Positions 12,301 through 27,300 of a stretch of DNA of 64,000 nt are shown piece after piece; positions within the stretch are counted from its first letter, which is position 1; the number at the start of each line of letters is the position of its first letter. The notes under the pieces were generated by a model, which searched no databases, was not told where the DNA came from, and saw only the letters and a list, made by a program, of their open reading frames with translations. Made by a program: the position numbers and the translations under genes. Origin of the DNA: Thunnus maccoyii. Lineage: Eukaryota > Chordata > Actinopteri > Scombriformes > Scombridae. The stretch lies in the NCBI RefSeq assembly GCF_910596095.1, contig NC_056542.1:27410957-27474956 (forward strand), in the 5' to 3' direction.

Positions 12301-15300
12301 CTGCATTACATTTTAGGAAAAATGTCTAACTGTCACGAATGAGAACAGGGCAGACAGGTGGAGGACCCAAATACAGACTCAACAGACAGACTGGTTGAAT
12401 GACAGGGCTTTAATGCTCAAAAATCAGAACAACAGGTTTACAGGTCAAAACAAGAATCAGGCTGAATCAGGCAAACAAGTCCAAATGGGGCAAGGCAGGC
12501 AAGCAGGCAGGTCAAAATCAGTCCAAATGTCAAAACTGCAGGAACAGGTACAGGTAACAAAAGGAATAGGAACAGACAGGATCGGGAATAGGCAGGATCA
12601 GGGTCAGGTTGGATAGAACGTGAGAGTCCATGGAAGCAACTATGATGATCACAGAGAACAAAGGAAATGGACCGGTATAAGTAGTGGGAACAGGTGTGCA
12701 GATGGGGAAAGGAGGGAAAGTCTGAGGGCATCTGATGGATGGACAGTTTGAGGTTGGCATGTCTGGGGAGAAGGAGAAAAGTACATAGCCTGGGAGAAGT
12801 GAGCTGGGACTGGAAACAGAGACAGAGAACAATGCAGAGGGCTGGGGATGAAAGAGTGTGACAGCAGAGAGCGACTGAGGAGCAGATTGAGATACTAACT
12901 CTCATCTAGTGAGTTAGATGAGAAGATTGATACCACTCTCATTTCTGTATGTTAAATATAAAGCAACCGGTTAGCTTATTTTAGCTTAGCATAAAGACTG
13001 GAGGCAGGGGGAAACAGCTAGTTTGGCTATGTCCAAGAAACCCTCCTACCATCACTACTAACACTCACTAATTATACACATATCACAAAAGAGTTACAAA
13101 AAAGTTTAAAATGATACAGAACCAAGCTAGCTGTTTCTGCTGTCTTCTAGCTAACTGTCGCTTGCTGTAGCTTCACATTTAATGGACACATATGAGAGTG
13201 CTATTGATATTCTATTATAACTCTTGGCAAGAAAGCGAGTAGGTGTATCTCCTAAAATGTCAAACTATTCCTGTAATTATAGACACAAGACTACAGCTGA
13301 ACAGTTTAACCTGTGTAAACATGTAGTAGCAGTAGCTTTTGCCATTAGAAATATGAACATCAAAGAAACACTACTTATAGCAAGCTTGCCAGCCTAGAAA
13401 TAATAAGCTTCTTAGCACCTCTTTTGTAAGTGTAATTGCTTTAAGATGAGATTTTGCTGCAGATATTATTATAACCAGTCAGATGTGTATACAAGGTTTA
13501 ATGTCTGCCAGCAACAGTGACACATTTTGTTGAATCCATCGTTTCTATTGACTGTCAGTCTGGAAATGCTGTGATTAGCTTTAATAGAATTTAGACAACC
13601 TGTCTTCATTCCCAGCATGAAAGTAAAGAACTTAAAGTATAGTTTTCACAAATGACTTTGGTGATCCCTGACTTTACCTTTAGCACCACCATGAGGTTGA
13701 CATTTGAGTGAAATGGTTCAACAACTAGTGGATGGATTGCCCTTGGTACACACATTTATGTCCCCCTTGGGCTGAATTGTAATAACCTTGGCAATCTCTC
13801 CTCTGGACCCATCATCCTATCAAAATTTTGAATTTGTTCAGTACTTTGTTTTATGACCAAATACCTGATGACATTTCCATCAGCCTCAGCTGTACTTTGT
13901 GTTTATTTTGCTAATTAGCAAATTTTAGCATGCTAACATGCTAAACTAAGATGGTGAACATGGTAGACATTATGCCTTCTTATCATCAGCAGTGTCATGT
14001 GATTTTAGTATTTAGTTCAAAGCTGCACTTTGCCTAAATACAGCCTCACAGAGCTGCTAGCATGTCTGTAGACTCTTAGTCTTGCTATTCTTCAAAAGTC
14101 TAAATAACAACATTTATCAGAACCCAGAGCACTCATCGGTGGTGTAATACTGCTGTCAAATGCACTGGAAGGAGAGACAATGCATGTAGTGCGGTCTAGT
14201 AGTATACAGGATGCCTTTGGTCATGCTTGTAAGAGAGAAAGAAGAAGAAACAGATCTTTCAAGAGCATCTTTAACCCTTTTTGCTTTGTTTTTCACTTGG
14301 TTCTTATATTTGCCTTTTATCTGACTCCCCCGCTCCATCACCACTGCTGCCTAATGGTGAGTTGCAGTGAACTCCATCACCATTACTGCCTAATGGTGAG
14401 TTGCGGTGAACTCCATCACCATTGCTGCCTAATGGTGAGTTGCAGTGAGCAAAGAAATGTTAAGAGATGTTGGTAAGAGGGATCAGCATGTACACTATAG
14501 TGCTGATCTCACAGCAGGCATCCTTGAAAGCCCCAGATACTCTCTAATGTCAAACGCTGTGTGGGAGGTGGACTGTCCTACCAGTGTGTGTCCAGATTAA
14601 TGAGCTGGGACCAAGATCACCCACACAGCTGTTATCAGACCATTATCTACTCTAAATCTGAACATCGGATTTGAATTGAGTTACTTCTCCGTTCTTGATA
14701 CCTCCCACCTCTTCCCATGTGTCTTGATCCTCTTTCTGATCCTCCTTCTGATGTTCAATGCCCTTGAGCCTGCTAGAACATTAGCATTACAGTACAGTTG
14801 TAGAAGTGTTTTCTAGGGAGATTTATGGCAAACAAATGGCCAGAATGCACATGCAGAAGCTTGCTTTACCCGTACAGGATTTAGGTAAACAGTCCCTTGT
14901 TGTGGTATGCAGGTAAGCAGCAACCTTTCCAGCGGCACACAACATTAAAAGACCAAGTCTATACCCAGCCTGTACATCAATAATGCAGCAAGGCTTGGGT
15001 TTCCTATCGTTTTATTACTCTGTTTGACTGCCGAGTTCAGCCTCAGGACCCAAGTTTGCAATGAAAAAATTGAAGTGTCACAAAAGAGTGTTCCCCCACT
15101 GACTGAATCACCAGATACAAGGGACTTTGTGGGAACAATCAGATATATTTTAAAAGTTTGGACTAGTTTTGAAACACCTGCGCCTCTGGGAAAGATGAAG
15201 TAACAGAGTAAGAGCAATAATTTATCTTTCCAGATCACTCAGTATATTTGATATTTGTGGACTTTTGTACGACTTGTTTCAGATCTTCCCTGATCCTTCT

Positions 15301-18300
15301 AGTGGAGTTCTGTGTGATTTTCCAAACAAATCTTAATTCACTGCCCTTCTCTTACAGTGACACTGATCTACATGTGAGATTCAGATCATTTTCTCACTTT
15401 ACACACTATTCACCCACTCCTTGTGAGCTTGAGATCATAGATTGATGATTTAACAAAACAGAATACATGGTTCCTTTACGATACTGCAACTCCAGGTATG
15501 TGCCAAGATCTGATACCACTGTTCTTTTCTGACTAGATTTGTATACCTGATCACCTCACTGTTTTTAAGTATCTTTAGATCAGGGATTGCTGTGGTACTA
15601 AAAACTGTAGCCCACCATGAGTAGATGAATGTAGCTGATAGTAGAGCCACTGAATTTTATGATATCATGTAATTAATGTGGATCAGTCATGTCATTGGAG
15701 ATACCCAGTCTGCTTAACAAGGTCAGTATCGGCACTGATACCGATCTAGATGACATGTTATTCCTGTCCAGATGCAGCTGCCAACTCTGCTGTTGACACC
15801 AAATATGGTATTAAATTCATTGCAAACATCTGTGGAGTCCATGTCCTGGTTTTGCCAAATTGTCCTGTATCCATAAATTCCAAGGATTCATGCAGGTGCC
15901 CTTCGACAAACTTGGTTACTTACTTACTACTCTGCTATTTACTACTCTACCTGTGCTTTGGCCACATTTCCCCGGGTGTTTGCGTGATAGTTGTAGTCAT
16001 GAATACAGCCTGTTGTTAACGAAAGAAATAGTCGCAGATCCCCAGATGTTGACCTGCAGTGTAGTATTCGGTTTTCTTTTACTTCCTAGATAATTTAAGA
16101 TTACTCATTAATGCAAAGAGTGGAGACTGCTGGGAGTATTTCAGCTCAAGCTCTCTTAATTTGTACAGCTCAAGTAATTGCTCTTAGATTTTTAACATTT
16201 TCTATAGGTTCTCAGTCATTTATTCCACTAACATCATCATGCTGACAGCTTGGTTTTGATGTTAAGGCTCAAAGTTTATTAGCTCTCTATTGGGATGAGT
16301 TGGCCCAAATCATGCCTGGATATTAAACAAAGTATTCAAAGTGCCAGCTCTAATGTGCCTTTTAACAGGTTGAGTTAGAGGAGGCAATTACCTTTGTCTA
16401 TATACTACTAAATTTCTCTGCGTATAAAATGTGCTAAACCATTAATCGGTAGGGCATTTTAGTAGTACGACATCCCAACTTCCTTTTTCTTCTTCCAACC
16501 CGAACATACAGTACCTATAGTAACACCTATGCAGATAATAATTTTTCTCTGTCAGAAAAAGTATCCTAACAATCCAGATCAAAATTCTGTCTTTGCTCCA
16601 TAATATGGTTATGCATACAAGGTGGATATCTATCTATGTGTCCTTTAGAAAAACCTACAGCCAACAGAAATACACAAGCCACAAGCTGTAGATTTTCTGT
16701 TCAAACGGGGAAGAGACAAAGTCTCATGGGAGAACCCATGGATGAACAGCTAATAAGTGACAAAGGAAGAAACGGAGGAGAAAATGAATGTACAATGGAA
16801 GAGGTACAGACGGACGGAAGAAAATATATTGGCTGCAATTTGGACATTTTATTTACCTTTTTCTGGGATCATCAGTAGTTAGACATTGGAGCTGTGGGCA
16901 AGAGGAATGACAATTAAAGTAGAGAGAGATCGATTGGTTGATTGGCTGGTTCTGTCTGCTCTGCTCACCAGGAGAAAAGATTTATCTTGTTTGGGTGCTT
17001 TGTTGAATGATGAGCGAGGACGATGCACTATAAGTTCACCTGCAGATTGAAAGTGTCTGCAGTATTTTCTCATCAACAAATGTCTATTTGCTATTTAATC
17101 ACTGAATTATTGAACATCACAGTAAATCAACTTATAGCGAGTTCATAAAAGTATTATATTTGCTGTTGTAAACATTCTATCTTATAGTTCCCCTTTTTAA
17201 GAATTGCTTAATAAATGGAGCGTTTTATGTTTCTCGTTGTAGCACCAGTGTTTTGTAATAAAGAAGAGCAGGGCAGTTACAGTAGTATGAGCAATGATAG
17301 CCACCATGACTGAACAAACAAAGAAGGGGTGATTGTTACTGAAATGACACAGAATAACATGACAGTATTGGACACACTGTTTGACTTGATGTGCAATGCA
17401 AACCACCACAGAATTATAGCAGAGGTTCTCTTTCAAACATTTGTTTTCAATGTCTCACTACGGGGAATGCTCTCGGTGTCTCTCCTGACTGTTAATGCAA
17501 GTAGCTTAACAGTCCAATTCTTAGCTTATCCCAACAGAATAAGCTAACACCTTAGTCGTGTTGATGCTAACACAGAGTGTGTTTGTCAAACACCTCGCCT
17601 ACTCTCGTCATAGAGTGGGCTTTGAGACATCATGTTGGCTGTCAACCTACAACTAACACATCATTGTGAGCTTAGCTAAAAGTATTATATGCTAATGGCC
17701 ACCAAGCCAGGTAGCACAAGCGCTAACCCCAATATTAGCTAACGTAGCTTAACATAGCTGCCTGACCCCAAATAAGTTTTGCCAAACTTTCCTGACTCCC
17801 TTACTAAAGCTAAACTTTTAGCTAGTAATTTTGTAGACCATGCCACTGTATGAGAAAGTTCAATATACTTTTTCTATTGTTCCAACCACTCAAGTAAGTT
17901 TAATGAATGTGCTAATTGATTTTTCTTGGATGGAAATTAAGGGAAACCAATGCCTCTCAGAAAAAGTAGCTATCCATTCAAATGTAAAGCACTCAAAAAT
18001 GGTCAGCACAAATGTAAGGTATACATTATTTGTTGTTAAATAGCTAAAATTTGCAAACACACTGGTGTGAATTTTTAAGAGCTAGGCTGTAAAAATGGTA
18101 ATAAAATCCACCATAACATGTCCCCATTTGTGCTTATTGGTACATTTGTAAATCTGTCTTTGCGTGTGTGTTGTGCAAGCTTGTGTATATGCTGAAGTGT
18201 AAGTGTGGTGCATGCTTGGTGGTTTGCTTTCAGTTGTACTCAAACACAGTGGCTTTGATATCAGCTACATTTATTGTGTCAGTCCAGTTATATTAAAATA

Positions 18301-21300
18301 TTAAATTATAAAATCTGTCATTTTTATATCAGACACAATTTGCTTTTTTCACACCGTTTGTGCATCACACCAAACAAATCCCAACTCTGCCAACAACTGA
18401 GTGAAATGTCATTTAAAGCCGAAGTGTCTATATGAAGACAGTGCTGCTATCTGTGTCCACCAGCAGTAGCAGCAGCATTGTGTGGGATGCCAGCGTTTTC
18501 CTCAGATGTCACTTCCAGCCTCTACAGTGTCTGGATCCCATTGGCTTCTTCTTTGTTTGACTGCCACACCACATTGGCGCTATCCTACGCTGGGGCACAG
18601 TGCATTCTGGGTATTTTTTTTCTCCCCCTGCATGTTGCTTGAGGGTGAGAGGAGCTATAAATACAACCGTGCTTTCATGATCCATTCATGTGTAACTCAA
18701 CAAGGCATCACTCATGCAGCATGGTTTGTATCGCACTCTGCGCTCACATAGATACAGTAGTTGCTGCATAAACCAGTGTTTTCTGAAGATATGGATCTAT
18801 ATGTAATATGTGAATACAGGTTTTTCAGTGCTATGCTAAGCATAGAGGTGAAGGGTATTACTAAGAATTTATCTGAATTTAGTCCTATGTCTCTCAGCAG
18901 TGTTAAGGCTGCTATGACTCATATACAGCTACTATGGCTAGATGACCCCTATCAGTTTGCTGCTGTGGGAGTTTGCACCTGTGAAGATGATTTCAAAGGA
19001 ATTTTACTGCATCCAGCGAATATGAGAGCTTGTTGCCAAGGAAACCACCTTGGCATGTCCTCATTGGTGCTTATTTGTACATTTGTAAAAATCCATCTAT
19101 GAAAAATATGAACGTGTGTGATGTGCAGACATGTATATATGCTCAAGTGTGCCCTGTGGTGCATGCATGCTTGGCGGGTTTCCTTCAGTTGTACTCACAT
19201 AGAGGCTTTGATATCAATTACATTTATTGATGTGTTAAAGGGTGCTCTTTGAAATAAGAGTCCTGTCAGTCGTGTGTTGAATGTGGCAGATGCTGCAGGG
19301 CATCCTGATATGGTATTGCGTGACAGTAATCTGACACCATGTGGGTCAATAGAGCACACATGAGTCCATAGTGTGAGGGTAGAAGATCTGGATCAATACA
19401 AGCACACTGGGTCACCAGCTAAAGGAATGCCTTTAAAGGATAAGTAAGGCATTGTTTTAATTTTTTGTTCTTGTCAACAAATCTCATGAAAAGACCAAAA
19501 CCAAATATGAGTTTGTCTGCCATCAACTGAAGGTGTAAATGTTTAAAAAATATGTGGTTTAAGTGTCTTATTTTAAACAAAGTAATTTTCTTAAATAGTT
19601 GGGCACTACAGTTTTATATTATAGTTCAGTTACAGTTTATTGTTTTCTATTTTAGCAAACATTACTCAAACAGGAGTAAATAGTGTATTTTTGGGGGACT
19701 ATTTTGAGCTGGTGTGCTTGTGAGTATTTATGGCACCAGCAGGATTGATGTTGGATTGACCCAAAATAAACTACAGTGCCCATTTCATCGTAATGAAAGA
19801 ACGTGTCATCCAGTTCAACGATGTGGCTCATTAATGTGTTTTTAATAGTTTTTGGAGCAATGGAGCTGAGCTGTATGGCATAGAAGAATACGCTACGAAG
19901 ACTTTGGCTGCAGAGATAATACTTGTTGGAAGGATGAATTCATTGTTGGTCTTGGTCTCTTCATGGGAACTTAAGACAATAAGAAAATGATCAAATATTC
20001 TTTTAAAAGATGAGTTCTCCTTTAAACAAGGAGAAGAAAGGAGTCACTTCCACATGCATGCACTAAAGTACAACAATCACATAGGAATGTATCCATCATT
20101 TACATATCAGTTTCTCCATCCACTGCAGCCTTAGTGCTCCATTAGAACCACAGTTGTGATCACAGCAATAGCCAGTGTTCACCAACTGTCTTATATTTAC
20201 ACACCTTTCGTAGGAAAGGGAAGTCTCGGATTTGGTTAAATAAGGCTGGCATTATCATCTCATGATAAGAACAAAACCAAACATAAACTTATCTCACTAA
20301 CAAGTGCTGTCAGTTAGCCACAGCCTGATAGAGTTTGTACTGTATCTTTGCATCTCTGTATTCAAATACGATTAAAAAGACATAAAATAACCACACCATT
20401 GCATTGAGTGACATGTACCTTCATTACAGTAAATGTAATATGTATATTTTATTTCTTGCCACAAGAAAACTACTGTAAACAAGTAACCGTGTCCCTGAAC
20501 ATGCATAGTGACATCTGCTGACACAGAGCTGTCCTGAATGTAGCTGTTTTATGTGTTTTTAATAGGATTTAAACCACAACAGTGTTTTGGTACAGAGGAA
20601 TACACTCTCACAAGCAGTGACTACACAGAAAATCGACAGCGATTCTCCCCAGTGTCAGCTTGAAATGTGGCACAATTTCGGTTTGTGAAAAATGTTAAAA
20701 GACTTTTCATGAATAACAGATGAGGCTGCATATTGTGCATAAACTTGGCTTATATGTCAGAAAGAAGCATAAGGTGTTAATATGTGTTTGTGTAGATGTA
20801 CGCAACATGTTTGCATGCGGGTGTCTTTTTCTTTTTCCCTACCTCGCTCATATTTTTATAATCACGTGCAAAAACTGTAAAGAATGGGAACATGTCAGAC
20901 CCATGATGTTTCTCTCTTTGCTCACAAAGCTACACAATGACGGCTCAGGTGCTGTGACTGAATATTAGAGCAGGGATAGTGTTTGTTTGTCCATATGCGA
21001 GTGTGTATGTTTGCCAGAGAGTGTGTGTGTATGTGTCTAATAGTGTGGAGGCCTTTGTAATCCTCTTGTCACGATTAACCTTGTATAACAGCTAAAATTC
21101 CCCAGGCTTTGAGTGAAGGACATATTCTGTGTATGGACTGTATGTATTGTTCATAGTACGGCCACTATACAAGAGACTGCCTCATGTTTGGCTGCTACAA
21201 CAGTACCAGAATAGATCTTGTCATATTACACCTTTATCTCAAACAAGTTGAATTGTGTCTACTTCAAAACTCTATTTCCCACCCCTGACCTCTTTCCCAG

Positions 21301-24300
21301 AAGCCCTGTATTCTTTTCACATGTGAACATGTCAGAACTAAGATCTATTCCCATCAGCCTTACTCTTCTTCAGCCATCTGTCACTGCGGGAAACTCAGAA
21401 AGCCTTTGTAACAACAGGCCCCTCTTCCTATTTTGTGTCATAATAATCTTTCTTTTGCCATAAAGCAGCCTTCCCCTAAATATCCAATTGTGGCACACAA
21501 TAGAAATGTGTAAAAAGAGACAGCGGAAGCAGCTAATCATAACTTTATAGAAACTACAAAAAAAGCCTAAGTCTTTTTTTGTCGAAAACCACCAAAATTG
21601 GAAAAAAAAACAGGAATTATGCAGCCCCACAAGCCAGCAATTAAGCTACATCTGTGTGTTTATCATGTGTGGAACTGCAAGCAGTGTGGTAGCCTCGGGT
21701 CTACACTAGTGCAAAATGTGTGTGGTTCTGTAGATTTAAGTGTAGATGTGACTATTACAGTGATCACCAGCTGATTGCTGACTGCTCTTACAGCTGGATG
21801 GGCTCACTCCGCAATTACTCTCAGTGCTTTCAATACCACCACTTCTCCGTGTCAGCCCTTGCTGATTCTACATTACCATCAGGCTTTTATCAGAGCTGGG
21901 CCTCATGTGGCTCCTTCTGCTGGTACCTGCACTTGCCCAGTAGCTCGGTGGGATATATTTTGGATAGCGGCTCTGCTTGCTATGACCTCAGAATTTGAAT
22001 TCAGTTTGATTTGATTTTATGCTCTGTGAACACTTCACAGCAGGCATACAGTAAGAAATACAATAATACAAGTAAAATATTAAATCAGCCATTGTGGGAT
22101 AAAAAGCTCCCTAGAGATGAGGGGAACCATAGAGCTGGATGATAATTTTCTGTGGGTGTGACTACAACTGACACCTTTCACATTACACATACTCGTGACC
22201 AGTTGTCAATAAAGTAACATTGATTATTGCAGCGATAAGTATTTCAGAATCTTTCTCATTCAACGGAATGTGAAGGTGTGTCCAAACTTTTGACTGGTAC
22301 TGTACATCATTTAATTAGTTAGTAGTTACTTTATTACTGCTGTAGCTGCATATCATGTGAATTGAAACAACATGCTAAACATGCTCAAATGTTTTACCCC
22401 TGTTTATCTTATCAAGATACTGTAAATCAAGATTTTAATCCAGATCCGTTTACCAGACATGGAGATTACTAGTGAGCTGTCTAGTGGTATAATATTTTTG
22501 TGGGTTTCTAAAGTCTGATTAGACCAGAGTTGTCTCTGCTTTACAAACTGAGTTTGAAACTTAAGTTTGGGGGGTAACATGGGGGGTTATCAGGCTGAGA
22601 GGGTGTAACATAAAGACTTCTGAGTTGTATTTAAAGACTTCTGAGTTGTATTTCAGGATGTCATGATAGTCAGGACATCTTTGCATCTGCCATTCTGTTA
22701 TAAATCCATCTCTCAAAAGCTATAAAAGTGCAATGCTAAATTTCTGGATTACTTTTAAGATTGACATTATTATTAGTGTTACCCAGTCTTTCACAATGCT
22801 TAGTTTGACATGTGTGCACTTCTTGGTGTGTTTTAGTCAAGCAGATGCAATAAAATATTTAAGATTTGATTTGCTGTATATTGCATGAGACATTATATGG
22901 AATTTGAATCCAGGCATGCAAGTAATTGTTAGTCAGTGTGACTATCTGTGTGTGCTAGCACTACACTAAGGTCACATATCGAGATGCCTTATCCTCTCTC
23001 TCTGTATCTCTTTCTTACTCACATACACACACACACACACACACATATGAATAATTGAGAAGGAAGGTGGGGGGGACATGGTGAGTCAGGAGCTCCTGCT
23101 GAATTGTTGTTCAGCATCTCAATCAGAACGGAGGCTCACTGCTCACGCCTCTTTCTCTCTGTTTCTACAAGATTATGATGATATTCAACTGCATGTAGAA
23201 AAAAATCAATTCCCGAGACATTATCCAACACATTTTAAAATAAATATTCATTGTGTAGTCAGTTTGTCAAAGGTTTCACAATATTTTGTGTGAGCAGCAA
23301 ACAAAGAAGAGAGACGTTTTAATATGAAACCATTGCTTGATTGACAAGTGCGGTATTCACTGTAGGTTTACCGCACCTATTTATGTAGATATTAGATGAT
23401 AGTTACTGCATTTTGCCTCAGCGAAAGACAGAGACAGGGAGTGAGACAGACTGTCCAACAAACTGAGATAGAGACAGAGAGATGAAAAGCATAGGATGAT
23501 GCAGGCTGCTGACTCATCAGCCCTGTAGGGATTATCCCTCTGTGTGTGTGTGTGTGTGTGTGTATGTGTGTGCGTGTGTGTGCGTGTGTGTATCTGGTGC
23601 CTTACTACTGTAGGGGATGTGCACAGCAATCATTGCTGCATGATGAATGCATGGTAGAGGAAGCAGAAGAGCTAGCTGACTTGTAGCATGACTATCAAAA
23701 GCAAAGTGACCTTGAACGCATTTTTCCATCATTATTCATCCATTTTGCTTTTCCAACCACTCCTACCATGGGGTATTTGACTTGATTTATTCATGGAAAT
23801 AGAAACTGGTAAATAGACTGCACTTATACAGCACTTTTCTAGTCTGACAACTACTCAAAACACTCTACAATACATGCCACATTCACCCATTCACACACAC
23901 ATTCATACACTGATGGCAGAGGCTGCCAAGCAAGGTGCCAACCTGCTCACAGGAGCGATATCATGCTTTTTTTTTTTTTTTTTCTATTCAAGCTGCTTTA
24001 CAAGAATGTTTCCAATGCTCACTCACATACACACTCACACACCAAACGCACAGCCTTTGGGAGCAATTTGGGGATCAGTATCTTGTCCAAGGACACATGC
24101 GGACTGGAGGAGCCAGGGATCGAACCACCGACCTTCTGATTGGACGACCAGCTCTACCTCCTGAGCCACAGGAGGTGGCATTTAGTCTATATTCCATGCC
24201 ATGGAGGAAAATTCAATAGACACCTCTCAGCTGCCTCCCTGTTGGCAGTGAATGAACAGACATGGATATGACACTATTAATGAATCACAGGACTCAATAA

Positions 24301-27300
24301 TAGTTGCTCTGCACACGCCCTGCTCTGCTGAATCAAACCTTTTAAAATGACACCAGTCATGTTTTCTCTCCTACTCCGTCCATCACCGTGTGTACACACC
24401 CACTTATCTCATTCCTCACACTGTCTCTGAATATGTGCCCGGAGGTTTGCCATGGAGGAAAGCTTAATCCAGTGAATGGATCTCCTGTTATTGTTATCTG
24501 ACAGATGCTGGTGAACAGGAGGAAGAAGCTAAGATCTCTTACATTTTCTGGGTATTAGCAAGATGTCCTAAGCTTTTTAAGCTTTTCATGTTTAAAGGTT
24601 GTTTTGCTAATCAAAATGTCTTAGTGGTTTTCATAATATAGCTTGTATGTTAGTGCATTTTTAAATTAAAGCACTGTTAATTTGACTTTTTGTCCACTTG
24701 GTGCCAGCTTTAGTAGCTTGCGAGTAGAGTTGTGTTTCTGCGCTCGATTAATCTAAGTCCAATATTCACTCTCCTTTAAACTGTTTTGGCTCTTTAGCTG
24801 GTAAATGGTCCACTTTGTTCACCAGCTAGTCGCTAACTGTCTGTTTGCTGCTTGGTCATTGACAAATAGCATACAGTTGCTTTATCAAAGCTTTGTCACA
24901 GAAAACAGCTGCCTGCTGCTGGATTAGAGCATTGAAAGTCTAAACCAGAACAATACAAACAAAACAGTACTGAGAGATGCTAAAATGCTACGTAAAGCTG
25001 AGCAGACCTGCAGAGTTGTGTGATAACTCTTTGTATGTTCATCACTACGAGCCATCAAGTTTATATTGCACATAGTCATTTGATCCATTGCTAATACAAA
25101 TATATTGACATACTGTTGTACTGTCACTGACATTTGGAAGGTTTTTCCCCCATGAAGTGAACTATAAGCACACCAGAGGGCTTTAGTAACTTTTAAAGAT
25201 TATACAACAATCCACTTACGTCTATTATTACAACATGGAACACATGGCTTTAGCTGTGCAGATTGTTTCATAAGCGATATTTCTAAAGGAAAATGATCCA
25301 TTTTGTTCATCACTGTAGAATAAGTTTAATCATCAACGTGGATTACTGAAATCACTAATCTACAAAATTGGATGAAAAAAAGGATTATCTTGGTATTACC
25401 TAGGTTCTCGTTGCTGAATGGGTAAACTGACCAACAAACCAGTCTCTAAAAACCTTAATATGTTTCTTTGGCACTGTCTGTCTGCTGGTATATCATCTAT
25501 ATGACTGAATGTCTGATTCTCATTGCGATCCTGTCTTCCATTTCAGTTTCTCTTTGTCTCTTTTGGCTGTGGAATATTCCACTCTCTTTCTGCCTCTGCC
25601 TCTGCTGGTATTAATGGCTGGCTGCAAAAACGAACAAAGCAGCAGTCAGTGTGACTCACACCCGGCAGTGGTGGCATAATGTGAAGCACTCATCTAAATA
25701 CATTTCATGAAGATGGAAAATGGCAGCTTCCTGAAGCAATTCTGATGATAAAACTATAAAACTACCTCTTGCTTGCACAGATAAGTCTGCTACTTCCTAA
25801 ATTGGCATTTGTTTGACAAAGTACGAGGAATGAACACTTCTAGACAGATGCTGGACCCTGCAAATGGACCAACACATAACCTCCCAATGAAGTTGTATTC
25901 AATGATTATAATATGGTTTATTGCTGCAATCCTTTTCTTTATGGAAGTGGCTATTGGTACAGATTCCTCCGTGTCAATAGTCATTTCTTGTTGGTACAGA
26001 ATTATTACACATATGCATTGGTATTGATTGTGCAAGATCACGTGATCACATTTAAATTGTCTCAAAACGGAGGATTGTTTTTGCTTGCAGGTGACATGCC
26101 AATCCTTCCCATGGTTTGGGTGAAAATGGTCAGGTTTGGTACAAAAACCACTTGGTTAGTGTTAGGGAAAGATCATGGTTTGGGTTAAAACAGTAAAAGG
26201 AGGTAAAGATGTCCTGTTTAATAGCACTAAAATGCCCAACATGACATTAAAAATGTTTAGTTAGTGGTCTACCAGAGGTCCGACAATAAATTCTGGAAAC
26301 CCATTCCGTACCAATAGAACAAACTACTATCGGCCCAGAAAACCAGTCCAGACCAACAGTTTGTGGACTATTAGCACAGAATCCTGTCAACAGGCGGTAA
26401 ATTATTGCAACAGCTCCGCAGCTGGTGCCTTTCTTTAAACAGGTAACAATATCTTAAAATGAGAAGGAATACTTTGCTAGGAAAGTCTTAAAATAAAGAG
26501 ATTAACATTGAAAGCGAGTGAAAATATCTCATTCCATTTGCAGATGCTTTGCTTTTTTTGAGAGAACACTGCTGAAGGGAAAGAATATGGTGAATTGAAG
26601 TGAAAATTAGGATGCAAGAGAGTGTGGCTGTGAAATGCAGCAAAACCCAGACTCAGGTCCACTGCATGGCATTTACTCTAGCACACTCCTGGTTGTTTTC
26701 TTAACCATCTGTTCTCTTCCACCATCCCTGCAGTTGTTCATGCTGTCATTACTTGAACAAAAGGTTTCCAGCACAAGCTGTACCTGCGCTGAATCTCCTC
26801 CCTGCTAATATCCATCATTTGACCGCCTCTTCCTCTTCTCTCTGCTTCCCAGTCCTGATCCAGGCCACCCAGGAGTCCAATGTGAACGTCCCCCAGATGG
26901 CTGACACACTGATGGAGAGGGCTGGCAACGCCAGCTGGGTGGTGGTTTTCAAAGCCCTGATCACCACACACCACCTCATGGTGCATGGCAACGAGGTGAG
27001 CTTATAACACACACTTAGTATTTTTCCTCTTCTACCTGAGCTGGTCTACGGACCCAGTAAAGACAACTGGTTGTACTGGAAAGCTGTCAGATGCAAAGTA
27101 GGGCAGTGCTGGACAAGGGCATGTGTGCTTGGTCGACTTTTCTCTGGATAAAAACACAAGATGAAAGGTAGACATACAAATACTTGCTCAAAAACACATC
27201 ATATTGGGCACACAGATTACCTGTCATGGATATGAGCACACATTACTGTTTGATCTCTGTTCATTCAGCCATGTCATCTGTCTAAAAGGGTGGAAATACC

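Larger units (their letters stand above)
6146..26852 (+). other. snap91: snap91 intron 1, 20.7 kb
   Basis: I find no credible exon, RNA gene or retrogene in it. All reading frames are short and match nothing I recognise. The content is microsatellites and the repeats listed separately (12333-13275, 13660-14095, 14333-14449, 18127-19235, 19430-19990, 22265-22309, 23811-24176, 24650-24930). The parts in between (6370-11800, 14500-18100, 20000-22250) look like unremarkable AT-rich intron. Confidence 0.6.

Noticed and set aside
12438..12905. 155-residue minus-strand frame
   Set aside because: It lies in a purine-rich repeat, is low-complexity Cys/Ser/Leu-rich and shows no domain.
14333..14449. 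Possible CRISPR-like array
   Set aside because: The units are contiguous with no spacers, and the genome is a vertebrate.
14180..14476. 98-residue frame with a 13-residue repeat
   Set aside because: The protein repeat is only the 39-bp minisatellite read in frame; no splice or family support.
24107..24176. Possible tRNA gene on the minus strand
   Set aside because: It has A and B boxes but continues into a SINE body and tail, so it is a retroposon head.
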